Shown here in pieces: positions 1-7,977 of a DNA stretch of 64,000 bases. Position numbers and translations under genes: made by a program. The stretch covers positions 79,826 to 143,825 of the forward strand of contig JAWKTE010000012.1 of assembly GCA_041401985.1 (NCBI GenBank). The letters run 5' to 3'. The stretch comes from JACKHA01 sp041401985 (GTDB taxonomy: Bacteria > Planctomycetota > Phycisphaerae > Phycisphaerales > UBA1924). Below the pieces are notes generated by a model. That model did no database searches, had not been told where the DNA came from, and saw only the letters and a list, made by a program, of their open reading frames with translations. Numbering within the stretch: position 1 is the stretch's first letter; the number at the start of each line of letters is the position of its first letter.

Positions 1-2
1 CT

Positions 3-923
3 TTCCAAGGCGGCGTGGCCATCCTGCTCGAAGGGTTCGCCACCCCGCCCTCGCTCGAGGACATCCGCGTCTCGCTCGAGGACATGCGCCAGAAGCCCGA
101 CTTCTCCTCGACGCTGGCCCGCGACTGGGACGTGCGCGTCCTGGCCGGCACCGACGCCGCGGTGCAGCGGGCGGTCGTGCTCGTGGCCGATGAGAACCTC
201 TCGTTCTTCGACAACGAGGACCGGTGGTGGAGCCAACTGGCCCGCACCGAGTGGTCGCTCACCGCCCAGGGCCTGACCGACCCGACCACGCTGGCCCAGG
301 TCGAGAACTTCAGCCCGCAGGTGGCCGACACGATCCGGGCCCAGGCGATCGCGGCCGTCACGCTCTCGTTCCTGCTGATCCTCATCTATTGCTGGGTGCG
401 GTTCGGCTCGGTGCGGTACTCGATGGGCGCGATCGCCTGCTCGGTGCACGACTGCCTGACGGTGCTCGGGCTGATCGCCCTGTGCGAGATCGTGTACGAG
501 AGCGAGGCCCTGGCCTCGGTCGCCCAGTCGATCGGCATCATGCCCTTCAAGATCGACCTGAACCTGATCGCCGCGATCCTGACGATCATCGGCTACTCGC
601 TCAACGACACGATCATCGTGCTGGACCGCATCCGCGAGACCAAGGGCAAACTGCCCTACGAGACCGCCGAGGTCATCAACACCTCGATCAACCAGACGAT
701 CAGCCGCACGGTGATCACCTCGGGCACGACGCTGCTCTCGGCGATCATCCTGTACTCGTTCGGGGGCGAGGGCGTGCGTGCGTTCGCGTTCGCGCTGATC
801 GTCGGCATCGTGGTCGGGACGTACTCCTCGATCGCGGTGGCCGCCCCGATCGTGTGGTCGAGCAAGCGGTCCGGCCAGCCCGAAACGCCCGACGAGGACG
901 ACACCAAGGCCCTGCCCGCCTGA
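3..923 (+). CDS. secF: Protein translocase subunit SecF (5' end outside window)
   Basis: SecF-type membrane subunit of the SecDF complex that helps pull exported proteins through SecYEG using the proton gradient. The frame is open to the window edge and begins FQGGV, the remnant of the conserved D-F-x-G-G-x motif after TM1, so TM1 and the true start lie upstream. A periplasmic domain of about 100 residues is followed by five membrane segments. Family motifs seen are VRFGSVRYS, HDCLTVLG, IIGYSLNDTIIVLDRIRE and GTYSSIAVAAP. SecF may be free-standing or the C-terminal half of a SecD-SecF fusion; the missing upstream part would decide. The tail (ETPDEDDTKALPA) is short and acidic. Confidence 0.93.
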   Translation, partial: FQGGVAILLEGFATPPSLEDIRVSLEDMRQKPDFSSTLARDWDVRVLAGTDAAVQRAVVLVADENLSFFDNEDRWWSQLARTEWSLTAQGLTDPTTLAQVENFSPQVADTIRAQAIAAVTLSFLLILIYCWVRFGSVRYSMGAIACSVHDCLTVLGLIALCEIVYESEALASVAQSIGIMPFKIDLNLIAAILTIIGYSLNDTIIVLDRIRETKGKLPYETAEVINTSINQTISRTVITSGTTLLSAIILYSFGGEGVRAFAFALIVGIVVGTYSSIAVAAPIVWSSKRSGQPETPDEDDTKALPA

Positions 924-937
924 TCCCGATCCGGGCA

Positions 938-1010
938 CGCGAGCCGGAGCGTCCCCGCCCCGGTCCCCCAACCGCGCGCGAGCCGGGGCGTCCCCGCCCC
1001 GGTCCCCCCG
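938..1010. repeat. Two copies of a CCGGGGCG/CGCCCCGG hairpin repeat
   Basis: Two copies of a GC-rich unit (GCGAGCCGGGGCGTCCCCG then CCCCGGTCCCCC) lie back to back after secF. The second copy folds as CCGGGGCG-GGGA-CGCCCCGG on the opposite strand; the first has one mismatch. The same unit occurs three times in inverse orientation at 26334-26455. It may act as a transcription-stopping hairpin, but there is no U-tract. Confidence 0.7.
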
Positions 1011-1026
1011 CCCCCCTGCCGACGCG

Positions 1027-1032
1027 TACAGT
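1027..1032 (+). promoter_or_regulatory. Possible -10 box of the LysM gene
   Basis: TACAGT lies about 50 nt before the GTG start of the LysM gene. No -35 box is evident. The gene also has a clear GGGGAGG Shine-Dalgarno sequence before GTG 1081, so a leadered transcript fits. Confidence 0.35.
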
Positions 1033-1080
1033 GCCCGTGCCGCCCACTCGCCCACCCAGGAAGGACCCGGGGAGGCCGCC

Positions 1081-1788
1081 GTGACCCACACCGCCCAGCG
1101 CCTGCTCGGGGCCGTCGCCTTGCTCGCGGCGACGTGGGTGCTCGTCTACTGGCTCTGGCAGCCCGGCCCGCCGCCGATCCGCTTCGCCGACGAACAGCCG
1201 GGCCCGGGTCGCCAGCCCCCCACCGCCGTCGAGCCCGCGCCGGCGCGATCGCCGCCCGCCACGCCCGCGTTGCCGACGCGCCTCGCCATCCGCGATCCGC
1301 TCCAGTCGGAGCCGCTCGAGCAGCCGCCCGCACGCGTGCAGCCCGGTGGTGCCGCCACGCCGCCCCGCGCGCCCGCCTTCCGCGAGTACACGATCCGCGA
1401 CGACGACACCTTCGAAGCCATCGCCCTCCGCGAACTGGGCTCACGCGGGCGGGTCTCGGAGATCCTCGCGGCCAACCCGGACCGCGACCCGCGCCGTCTC
1501 CGCGCCGGCGACGTGATCCGCATCCCCGCCGGAACAAGCGACGCCCCGCCTCCCGCGGCCCCCATCGCCGCGTCGCCCACCCCCGCTGCTGCGCCGGCAA
1601 CCGCCCCCCCGGCGCCGACGCAGACCTACACCGTCCGGCGAAGCGACACGCTCTCGGAGATCTCCCAGCGCGTCTACGGCACCTCGCGCCTGGCCCAACT
1701 CATCTTCGAGGCCAACCGCGACCAACTCGCCTCGATCGACGCGGTCCGCGAGGGACAGGTCCTCCGCATCCCACCTCGGCCGGAGTAG
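1081..1788 (+). CDS. Membrane-anchored protein with two LysM domains
   Basis: 235-residue protein with an N-terminal membrane anchor (about residues 7-24, LLGAVALLAATWVLVYWLW), a Pro/Ala/Arg-rich linker (25-95) and two LysM modules. LysM1 is about 100-148 (REYTIRDDDTFEAIALREL..., ending DVIRIP) and LysM2 about 181-232 (QTYTVRRSDTLSEISQRVYG, ending QVLRIP). LysM binds N-acetylglucosamine polymers such as peptidoglycan, so the protein probably tethers the inner membrane to the wall. GTG 1081 was chosen because GGGGAGG sits 6 nt upstream and the anchor begins at once. It has no catalytic domain. The next gene is convergent and the two are separated by a long hairpin. Confidence 0.8.
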   Translation: MTHTAQRLLGAVALLAATWVLVYWLWQPGPPPIRFADEQPGPGRQPPTAVEPAPARSPPATPALPTRLAIRDPLQSEPLEQPPARVQPGGAATPPRAPAFREYTIRDDDTFEAIALRELGSRGRVSEILAANPDRDPRRLRAGDVIRIPAGTSDAPPPAAPIAASPTPAAAPATAPPAPTQTYTVRRSDTLSEISQRVYGTSRLAQLIFEANRDQLASIDAVREGQVLRIPPRPE

Positions 1789-1803
1789 ACGGACTCACCG
1801 AAG

Positions 1804-1902
1804 AGAGGACTCACCGCTGAGGCGCAGAGAGCGCAGAGGAAAGCAGGAATCCAACGCCGGTGCCTTCCTCGGCGCTCTCTGCGCCTCGGCGGTGAGTCCT
1901 CT
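1804..1902. repeat. Long inverted repeat between convergent genes
   Basis: Two 38-nt arms (1804-1841 and 1865-1902) are inverse copies with about two mismatches, separated by a 23-nt loop. The arm contains the phased motif CACCGCTGAGGCGCAGAGAG. It lies between the ends of two convergent genes and could terminate both. A single arm-like copy occurs at 29305-29340. Confidence 0.8.
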
Positions 1903-1941
1903 TGTTCCGGGACCGAGCGCAGAGAATCTTGAGAGCCCGCG

Positions 1942-3969
1942 TCAGACCAGTTTCGCGATCGCGTAGGTCACGTCGTCGTTGGCCCGGGCCTGGCCCAGGA
2001 ACCGCTCGAGTTCCTGGTCGATGGTGCGGGCGATCTGGGCGGCCGAGTGCCCGGCCTGACGCCGGATGATCTCGCGGAGGCGCTCGATGCCGAACATCTC
2101 GCCCGCCTCGTTCTTGGCCTCCCAGATGCCGTCGGTGCCGATGGCCAGGATCGCGCCGGGCGAGAGTCCCTCGATGGGGTACTCGCGGAACTCGGTGCCG
2201 GGCACCACGCCCAGTGGGTAGTCCCCGCCGGTGAGCGTGCGGAACGCGTCGGTCGATGGCTCGTAAACGAGCGGCGACTCGTGCCCCGCGCACGCCCAGC
2301 GGGCCCGCCTCGCCCCCGGCTCGATCAGGGCGATGGCCATGGTCATGAACCGCCCGTCCTGGAAGTCGTCGGCGAGCACGTTGTTCATGTCGGTCAGGAT
2401 GCGCCCGAGGTTGGCCGTCGTGCGGGCCCGGAGGCGCAGCGTGGCCCGGGCGGTGGCCATGAGCAGCGCGGCCGCCACGCCGTGCCCCATCACGTCGCCG
2501 ACCACGACCATCATGCCGGGCTTGGAGTCGCTCTCGGTGACCGGCTGGGGCGTCGCGCCGGCCGCGCCCGCCGGGGCCGGGTGCACGTCGATGAAGTCGT
2601 AGTAGTCGCCGCCCGTCTCGTCGCAGTACGTCGAGTTGCCGGCAAGGTCCAGCCCCGCCACGGCCGGCGGGTGCTCGGGCAGCAGGCTGTGCTGGACCTG
2701 GTTGGCCAGCGCGAGCGACGCCTTGACCTGCACGTGGTTCCGCAGGTCCAGGGCCGCGGCATTGACGTCGCGCGACAGGTCTTCCAGTTCACGCGCCGCC
2801 CTGAGTTCAAGCGGCGTCTCGTACTCGCCGCGCGACCACCGCTTCATGTGGGCGCGCAGGGCCAGCACCGGCTGCACGAGGCGCTCGGAGAACCGCAGCG
2901 CGACCAGTGCGGCCGCGATGGACGCGACGATCGCGATCAGCAGGGCTCTGGTCTGGGCCGTCCGCGCCTCCCCCATGAACGACGACTCGGGGATGACGGT
3001 GGCGAGGCGCCAGTCGAGGCCCCGGAACGGCGTGATCGCCGAGATCGAGACGAGCGCCGATTCGCCCGCCACACGCACGCGTCCCGACTGGCTCGGGGCG
3101 ATGACGCCGGCGCCGTCGTCCCCGGTGCGGACGCGCGACGCGATGGTTGCCACCTGGCGGGCGGCCCGGCTGGACGAGTCCGCAAGCGCGAGCCGCTGGC
3201 CATCCTCGGACGTCACCGCGCCCTCTGTGGCCGCGACGAGCACGCCGTTCGCGTCCGTGAGAAACAGGTTCCCGCCCTCGCCGATGGGGATGTCTTCGAG
3301 GAACGCCGACAGGTCGGAAAGCGTCACGTCGATCGTCAGCACGCCCAGCAGCGTGCCGTCGGCGTCGAGCACGGGACGGGCGTACCCCGCGCCGGTCTCC
3401 GCGTCGCCGCCGTGGGTCGCGAACCAGAAGTAGACGGGCGTCCACGTCGCCTGCCCGGCGTCCACCGCGGCCGCGTACCACGGACGGGCCACGGGGTCGT
3501 ACCGGTACACCCGCAGTGGCTCGGCGGAGACGACGCCGCCTGCGGAAACCTCAAACTCGCGGCACTGGTTCTCGCCCGGTCCCACACCCAGCCCATACTC
3601 GATCCGCCCGTTGGCCCGCTGGAGGTACACCGCCCGCCCGTCGGCCTCGCCGAAGCAGATCGACGCGACGCCGGGCGACGTGACCAGGTCCTGGAGCATC
3701 GGCCCGCGCCACGCGTCCAGATCCGACGTCGACAGCGTTCCATCTTCGATCCGCCGCGCGTACAGGTCGCTGACCCGGACCGCATCGGACAGGTACGCCC
3801 GCACGTTGTCCCCAACCATCGCCCCGGCGTGCTCGGTCATGGTCCGCCCGAGGGCCTCGGCGGTCCGCGTCGTCGAGCCCCAGATCAGCAGCAAGAGGAT
3901 CCCGGCAACCGCCACAACCGGGGTGACCACGCTGGCCGCGGCGAGTTGGCGGATCGAGACGCTGCGCAT
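1942..3969 (-). CDS. Membrane PP2C-type phosphatase: Cache sensor, HAMP, SpoIIE domain
   Basis: 675-residue sensor phosphatase. TM1 (about 14-33) is followed by a double-Cache type extracellular sensor (about 40-345, with the typical RPWYAAA motif), TM2 (about 350-370), a HAMP linker and a C-terminal SpoIIE/RsbU PP2C domain (about 455-675). PP2C metal-site motifs are GGDYYDF, VVVGDVMGHGVAAALLM, CAGHESPL, GTDGIWEA and ANDDVTYA. Such enzymes remove phosphate from Ser/Thr on regulators, classically anti-sigma-factor antagonists. ATG 3969 is chosen because TM1 starts right after it and a TACCAT box lies 7 nt upstream; longer frames would overlap the divergent sigma gene. Its divergence from a sigma factor and a Ser/Thr kinase suggests a common circuit, which is inference. 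Confidence 0.88.
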   Translation of the reverse strand: MRSVSIRQLAAASVVTPVVAVAGILLLLIWGSTTRTAEALGRTMTEHAGAMVGDNVRAYLSDAVRVSDLYARRIEDGTLSTSDLDAWRGPMLQDLVTSPGVASICFGEADGRAVYLQRANGRIEYGLGVGPGENQCREFEVSAGGVVSAEPLRVYRYDPVARPWYAAAVDAGQATWTPVYFWFATHGGDAETGAGYARPVLDADGTLLGVLTIDVTLSDLSAFLEDIPIGEGGNLFLTDANGVLVAATEGAVTSEDGQRLALADSSSRAARQVATIASRVRTGDDGAGVIAPSQSGRVRVAGESALVSISAITPFRGLDWRLATVIPESSFMGEARTAQTRALLIAIVASIAAALVALRFSERLVQPVLALRAHMKRWSRGEYETPLELRAARELEDLSRDVNAAALDLRNHVQVKASLALANQVQHSLLPEHPPAVAGLDLAGNSTYCDETGGDYYDFIDVHPAPAGAAGATPQPVTESDSKPGMMVVVGDVMGHGVAAALLMATARATLRLRARTTANLGRILTDMNNVLADDFQDGRFMTMAIALIEPGARRARWACAGHESPLVYEPSTDAFRTLTGGDYPLGVVPGTEFREYPIEGLSPGAILAIGTDGIWEAKNEAGEMFGIERLREIIRRQAGHSAAQIARTIDQELERFLGQARANDDVTYAIAKLV

Positions 3970-3976
3970 GGGCGGG

Positions 3977-3982
3977 ATGGTA
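3977..3982 (-). promoter_or_regulatory. -10 box (TACCAT), leaderless-type, for the SpoIIE phosphatase
   Basis: On the minus strand TACCAT ends 7 nt before ATG 3969. No Shine-Dalgarno sequence is present in the short gap (CCCGCCC), which fits a leaderless mRNA. Confidence 0.5.
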
Positions 3983-4130
3983 CCGTCTGCAAGGGTTCGA
4001 TCGGCCTTGGCGCCGGACCCCGCCCAGGGTGAGACGGACGCCGGCCCCGAGGTCCCGCGAAGGTCCGGGTCGATCAACAGTGACCGCGGATCATGGCTCC
4101 CGCCCGCCCCAACCACCCGCCCATCATCGT

Positions 4131-4136
4131 TATACT
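4131..4136 (+). promoter_or_regulatory. -10 box (TATACT), leaderless-type, for the ECF sigma gene
   Basis: TATACT, in an AT-rich island (GTTATACTG), ends 6 nt before GTG 4143. No consensus -35 lies 16-18 nt upstream. The reverse complement also reads TATAAC, so it could fire toward the phosphatase gene as well. Confidence 0.55.
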
Positions 4137-4142
4137 GACCCC

Positions 4143-4850
4143 GTGCCCCCTCCCCCACCCCAACCCGCCGGCCCCAATTCCCACGACGCAGACGACCACG
4201 ACGCCATCGCCTCGCGCATCCCAAAGGAAGCCACCCTCACCACCCGCGTCCTGCTCGAGAAGTCCACGCGCGGCGACAAAATCGCCGGCAACAAACTCCT
4301 TGAGGCCCTCTACGACGAACTCCGCTCCCTGGCCAAGGCCCGCATGGCCCGCCAGCCCAAGGGCCAGACCATCCAGCCCACGGCCCTCGTCCATGAGGCG
4401 TACATGCGCCTGGTCGATGGCGGCGACCCCGGCTGGGACTCCCGGGCCCACTTCTTCGGCGCCGCCGCCCGCGCCATGCGCAACATCCTGGTCGATCGGG
4501 CCCGTCGCAAGAACGCCGTCAAGCACGGCGGCGACCGCAAGCGTGTCGAGTTCGACGAAGCCCTGATCCAGGACGAGCCCGAGCCGGAGCAGATGCTCGG
4601 CCTCGACAAGGCCCTGCAGGACCTCGAGGCCCAGTACCCGCGCCAGGGCGAGGTCGTCATGCTCAAGTACTTTGCGGGCCTGGGCGTCGAGCAGATCGCC
4701 GAGGTGCTCGAGACCTCCGAGCGCACCGTGAAGCGCGACTGGCGCTTCGCCCGCGCCTGGCTCCAGGCCCGCCTCTCCGGCGGACTGCCCGATGGCGTCG
4801 CCGGGCCCGAGCCGGACGCCGACCCCGCCGACACGGGCGACGAGCCATGA
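4143..4850 (+). CDS. ECF RNA polymerase sigma factor, kinase-associated type
   Basis: 235-residue ECF sigma factor with sigma2 (about 33-120: LLEALYDELRSLAKARMA, then QPTALVHEAYMRLV and FFGAAARAMRNILVDRARR) and sigma4 (about 158-210: EVVMLKYFAGLGVEQIAEVL, then ERTVKRDWRFARAWLQ). The T-A-L-V-H-E-A-Y-x-R-L signature is that of the ECF family common in Planctomycetes and Acidobacteria whose genes lie beside Ser/Thr kinases rather than anti-sigma factors. The GTG start follows a TATACT box; the first 30 residues are Pro/Asp-rich and not conserved. Its stop overlaps the kinase start (ATGA), so the two are probably co-translated. No anti-sigma gene is next to it, suggesting control by phosphorylation (inference). 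Confidence 0.9.
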   Translation: MPPPPPQPAGPNSHDADDHDAIASRIPKEATLTTRVLLEKSTRGDKIAGNKLLEALYDELRSLAKARMARQPKGQTIQPTALVHEAYMRLVDGGDPGWDSRAHFFGAAARAMRNILVDRARRKNAVKHGGDRKRVEFDEALIQDEPEPEQMLGLDKALQDLEAQYPRQGEVVMLKYFAGLGVEQIAEVLETSERTVKRDWRFARAWLQARLSGGLPDGVAGPEPDADPADTGDEP

Positions 4851-7800
4851 CCAACCGCCCCGACCGAGCGCGTGCCGCCCTGGTCGAGCGCCTCTTCTTC
4901 GACGCGGCCGACCTCAAGGGCGCGGCCCGCGCCCGTTTCCTCGACGAGCACTGCAAGGACGACCCCGACCTCCGCCGCGAGGTCGAGGCTCTGCTCTCGA
5001 TGGACGAGCGCCACCAGACCGCCGCCGGCACCCAGGGCGTGCTCGGGCACACGCCGGTCTCGGCGCGCGACCTGCCCAAGGCGATCAGTTCCGGCGCGAC
5101 CGAGACACTCCCGATGTGGGTCGGCCCGTACAAGGCCGTCCGCCGCCTCGGCGAGGGCGGCTTCGGGCTGGTGTATCTGGCTGAACAGTCCGAGCCGATC
5201 CGCCGCCAGGTCGCCCTGAAACTCATCCGCCCCGGCATGGGCTCGCCGCAGGTCGTCGAGCGGTTCATGGCCGAGCGTCAGGCGCTCGCCCTGATGGACC
5301 ATCCCGGCGTGGCCAAGGTCTTTGACGCCGGCGCGACCGACGACGGGCGCCCGTACTTCGCCATGGAGTACGTCGAGGGCCCGTCGATCACGACCTTCGC
5401 CCGCGACCTGAACCTCGACGACCGCATCGCCCTGCTCGTCAAGGTCTGCGACGCGGTCCACCACGCCCACCAGAAGGGCGTCATCCACCGCGACCTCAAG
5501 CCGACCAACATCCTCGTCGAACTCGAGGACGGCGTCGCCCGCCCCAAGGTCATCGACTTCGGCATCGCCAAGGCCCTGGCCGAGCCGCTCACGGGCCAGA
5601 CCCTCAACACGCTCTCGGGCCAGCTCGTCGGCACGCCCGAGTACATGAGCCCCGAACAGGCCGGCTCGGCCTCGGACGTGGACATCCGCGGCGACGTCTA
5701 TTCCCTCGGCGTCGTGCTCTACGAACTGCTCACCGGCATGCTGCCGTTCGACTCGGCCCGCCTCCGCAGCACCGCGCTGGCCGACATCCAGCGGATCATC
5801 CGCGAGGAGGAGCCGCCCCGCCCGAGCGACCGCCTCCAGAAAGCCGCCGACCAGCAGGCCAGCGGCGCAACGACGACGGGCCTCGAACGCCTCGGCCTCG
5901 AGCCCCGCGACGCCGCCCGTCGCATCCGAGGCGAACTCGACTGGATCGTCGGGCGCGCGATGGAGAAGGACCGCGAGCGCCGCTACGCCTCGGCCCACGA
6001 TCTGGCCGCGGACCTCCGGCGCTACCTCGCGGGCGAGCCGGTGCTGGCCGGCCCGCCGAGCACGGCGTACCGCCTCTCGAAGTGGGCCAGGCGGCACACG
6101 CCGCTGCTGGTCACCGGGGCCGCGGTCTCGATCGCCGTGATCGCCGGGCTGATCGGCACGTCGTGGGGCTGGAGCAAGGCCCTGGCCGAGAGCAGCCGCG
6201 CCCGCGACGCCGAGCAGCAGGCGCGGCTCAACGAAGAGGCGGCCCGGGCCAGCGAACGCGTGGCCCAGAGCGAGCGCCAGCGGGCCCGTCTGGCGGAGCA
6301 GCAGGCGATCGCCGAGGCCGATCGGGCCCGCGACGCGGAGGAACTGGCCCATGCCGAGGCCGAGCGGGCCCGCGTCGAGGCCGTGTCCGCCAAACGCGTC
6401 GCGGACTTCCTCGAGGAGATGCTCCGCGGCGTCGGGCCGGTCGTCGCGCAGGGCGCCGACACGACGCTGCTGTGCGCCATCCTCAACGAGACGGCGGAGA
6501 AGGTCGGCGACCAGCTGGCCGCCGAGCCGCTGGCCGAGGCGCGACTGCGGTACGCCATCGGCTCGGCGTACCACGGCATCCAGCGTCTGGACGACGCGAT
6601 CGAGCAGTTGCAGCGGGCCGCGAGCCTGTACGAGTCGCTGCCCGACGCGCCGCTGCGCGAGCGGCGCATGACGCTGCACAACCTGGCGACGACGTACCAC
6701 GCCGCCGATCGCGCCGGCGACGCCGAGCCGATCTTCCGCCAGGTGCTCGCGTTGGAACTCGAGAACCCGGAACTCGCGGACTCGGCGGCCCAGACGCTCT
6801 CCAACCTCGCCCTGATCGCGTACGACAACAACGACTTCGACGCCGCCGACCGCCAGGCCCGCCAGGGCATGGACCTCTACCGCCAGGCCGGGACCGACCA
6901 GAGCGACGACGCCTGCCTGCTGCGCAACACGATGGCCATGATCGCCAACGAGCAGGGCGAAGCCGATCGGGCCCTGACGCTCTACGAGGAGTCGCTCGAA
7001 ATCTCCGAGCGCCTCCGCGGGCCCGACCACCCCACCACCCTCACCACCCGCGCCAACGTCGCCAGCCAGTACGGCAGCATGCAGCGCTACGAGGACGCGG
7101 TCCGCGTGCTGGCCGAGTGCGTGGACGACATGCGCCGCGTCTACGGCCCCGAGCACTCCGAGACCATCACCACGCTCTCGAACTACGGCACGAACCTGCT
7201 GCTGATCGGGCGGGTCGACGAGGTCGGGCCGATCTACGAAGAGGCCGAGCGTTTGGCGACCAGCCACCTGGGCGACGACCACTTCATCACGCAGTACACG
7301 CGGAACAACCTCGCGCGACTGGACATGGAAACGGGCGAGTTCGCCCGGGCCGCCGAGCGGTACGCGGGCGTGACCGCGTTCTTCGAGTCCCGATACGGCC
7401 CCGCCGACCCGGACGTGCGCCGCTTCCGCAACCGGTTGGCCGAGGCCCTGCGCCGGTCGGGACAGAACGAGGCGTGGCGCGACGCGGGGCTGGCCGGGGC
7501 CGCCGGCGCCGAGTCCGCGGGTGTCGTCGACTCGACGTATGCCATCGCGCTGCGCCACGCCGCCTGGGCGAGCGTCGAACTCCAGGACGCCGACGGCGCG
7601 GCCGCGGTTCTCGACCGGCTCGACAACGCCGCCGAGGCTATGGGCGGGACCAGCGGGCGCGACATGCGGGCCTGGGCCGCCGACCTCCGTGGACGGGAGC
7701 GCTGGCTCCGGGGCGAGCGTGAGGAGGCGGCCGCGCTTCTGGAGGCCTCGTACGGCCTCTGGGTCGAGGGCTACGGCGAGCGCGACACCGACGCGACCCG

Positions 7801-7906
7801 CGTCGCGGGCGCGCTGGCACGCCTGCTCGACGAGATGGGGCGCGCCGACGACGCGGCCGAGTGGCGGGCCCGCGCGAACCCGGAAGAACCCGGCGGCGAA
7901 CACTGA
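4847..7906 (+). CDS. Ser/Thr protein kinase with membrane segment, coiled coil and TPR tail
   Basis: 1019 residues. An N-terminal helical region (1-90) precedes a complete Hanks-type kinase domain (about 95-385): Gly loop GEGGFG at 102-107, lysine K125 in VALKLI, catalytic loop HRDLKPTN at 214-221, DFG at 237-239 and MSPEQ near 268-272. One TM segment follows (about 424-442), then a charged coiled coil (about 445-525, rich in Ala-Glu-Arg) and tetratricopeptide repeats to the C-terminus (about 525-1010). The kinase is therefore cytoplasmic; the TPR side, by one-TM topology, would be outside the inner membrane. Overlap with the sigma gene by ATGA implies a sigma-kinase functional pair. All catalytic residues look intact. 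Confidence 0.93.
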   Translation: MTNRPDRARAALVERLFFDAADLKGAARARFLDEHCKDDPDLRREVEALLSMDERHQTAAGTQGVLGHTPVSARDLPKAISSGATETLPMWVGPYKAVRRLGEGGFGLVYLAEQSEPIRRQVALKLIRPGMGSPQVVERFMAERQALALMDHPGVAKVFDAGATDDGRPYFAMEYVEGPSITTFARDLNLDDRIALLVKVCDAVHHAHQKGVIHRDLKPTNILVELEDGVARPKVIDFGIAKALAEPLTGQTLNTLSGQLVGTPEYMSPEQAGSASDVDIRGDVYSLGVVLYELLTGMLPFDSARLRSTALADIQRIIREEEPPRPSDRLQKAADQQASGATTTGLERLGLEPRDAARRIRGELDWIVGRAMEKDRERRYASAHDLAADLRRYLAGEPVLAGPPSTAYRLSKWARRHTPLLVTGAAVSIAVIAGLIGTSWGWSKALAESSRARDAEQQARLNEEAARASERVAQSERQRARLAEQQAIAEADRARDAEELAHAEAERARVEAVSAKRVADFLEEMLRGVGPVVAQGADTTLLCAILNETAEKVGDQLAAEPLAEARLRYAIGSAYHGIQRLDDAIEQLQRAASLYESLPDAPLRERRMTLHNLATTYHAADRAGDAEPIFRQVLALELENPELADSAAQTLSNLALIAYDNNDFDAADRQARQGMDLYRQAGTDQSDDACLLRNTMAMIANEQGEADRALTLYEESLEISERLRGPDHPTTLTTRANVASQYGSMQRYEDAVRVLAECVDDMRRVYGPEHSETITTLSNYGTNLLLIGRVDEVGPIYEEAERLATSHLGDDHFITQYTRNNLARLDMETGEFARAAERYAGVTAFFESRYGPADPDVRRFRNRLAEALRRSGQNEAWRDAGLAGAAGAESAGVVDSTYAIALRHAAWASVELQDADGAAAVLDRLDNAAEAMGGTSGRDMRAWAADLRGRERWLRGEREEAAALLEASYGLWVEGYGERDTDATRVAGALARLLDEMGRADDAAEWRARANPEEPGGEH

Positions 7907-7977
7907 TCCCGCCTCCTTCTTCCGCGATCCACTTCTACCATCCGCCCCGCCCCGACACTCGCCCCGGAAAGGCCACC

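Noticed and set aside
1942..4224. Longer version of the SpoIIE phosphatase starting near 4224
   Set aside because: The added 85 residues are Arg/Gly-rich, overlap the sigma gene start and precede what is clearly the first TM segment.
4310..7903. 1197-residue open frame on the minus strand
   Set aside because: It is antisense to the sigma and kinase genes, which have clear motifs; high GC leaves the opposite frame open. The translation has no known fold.
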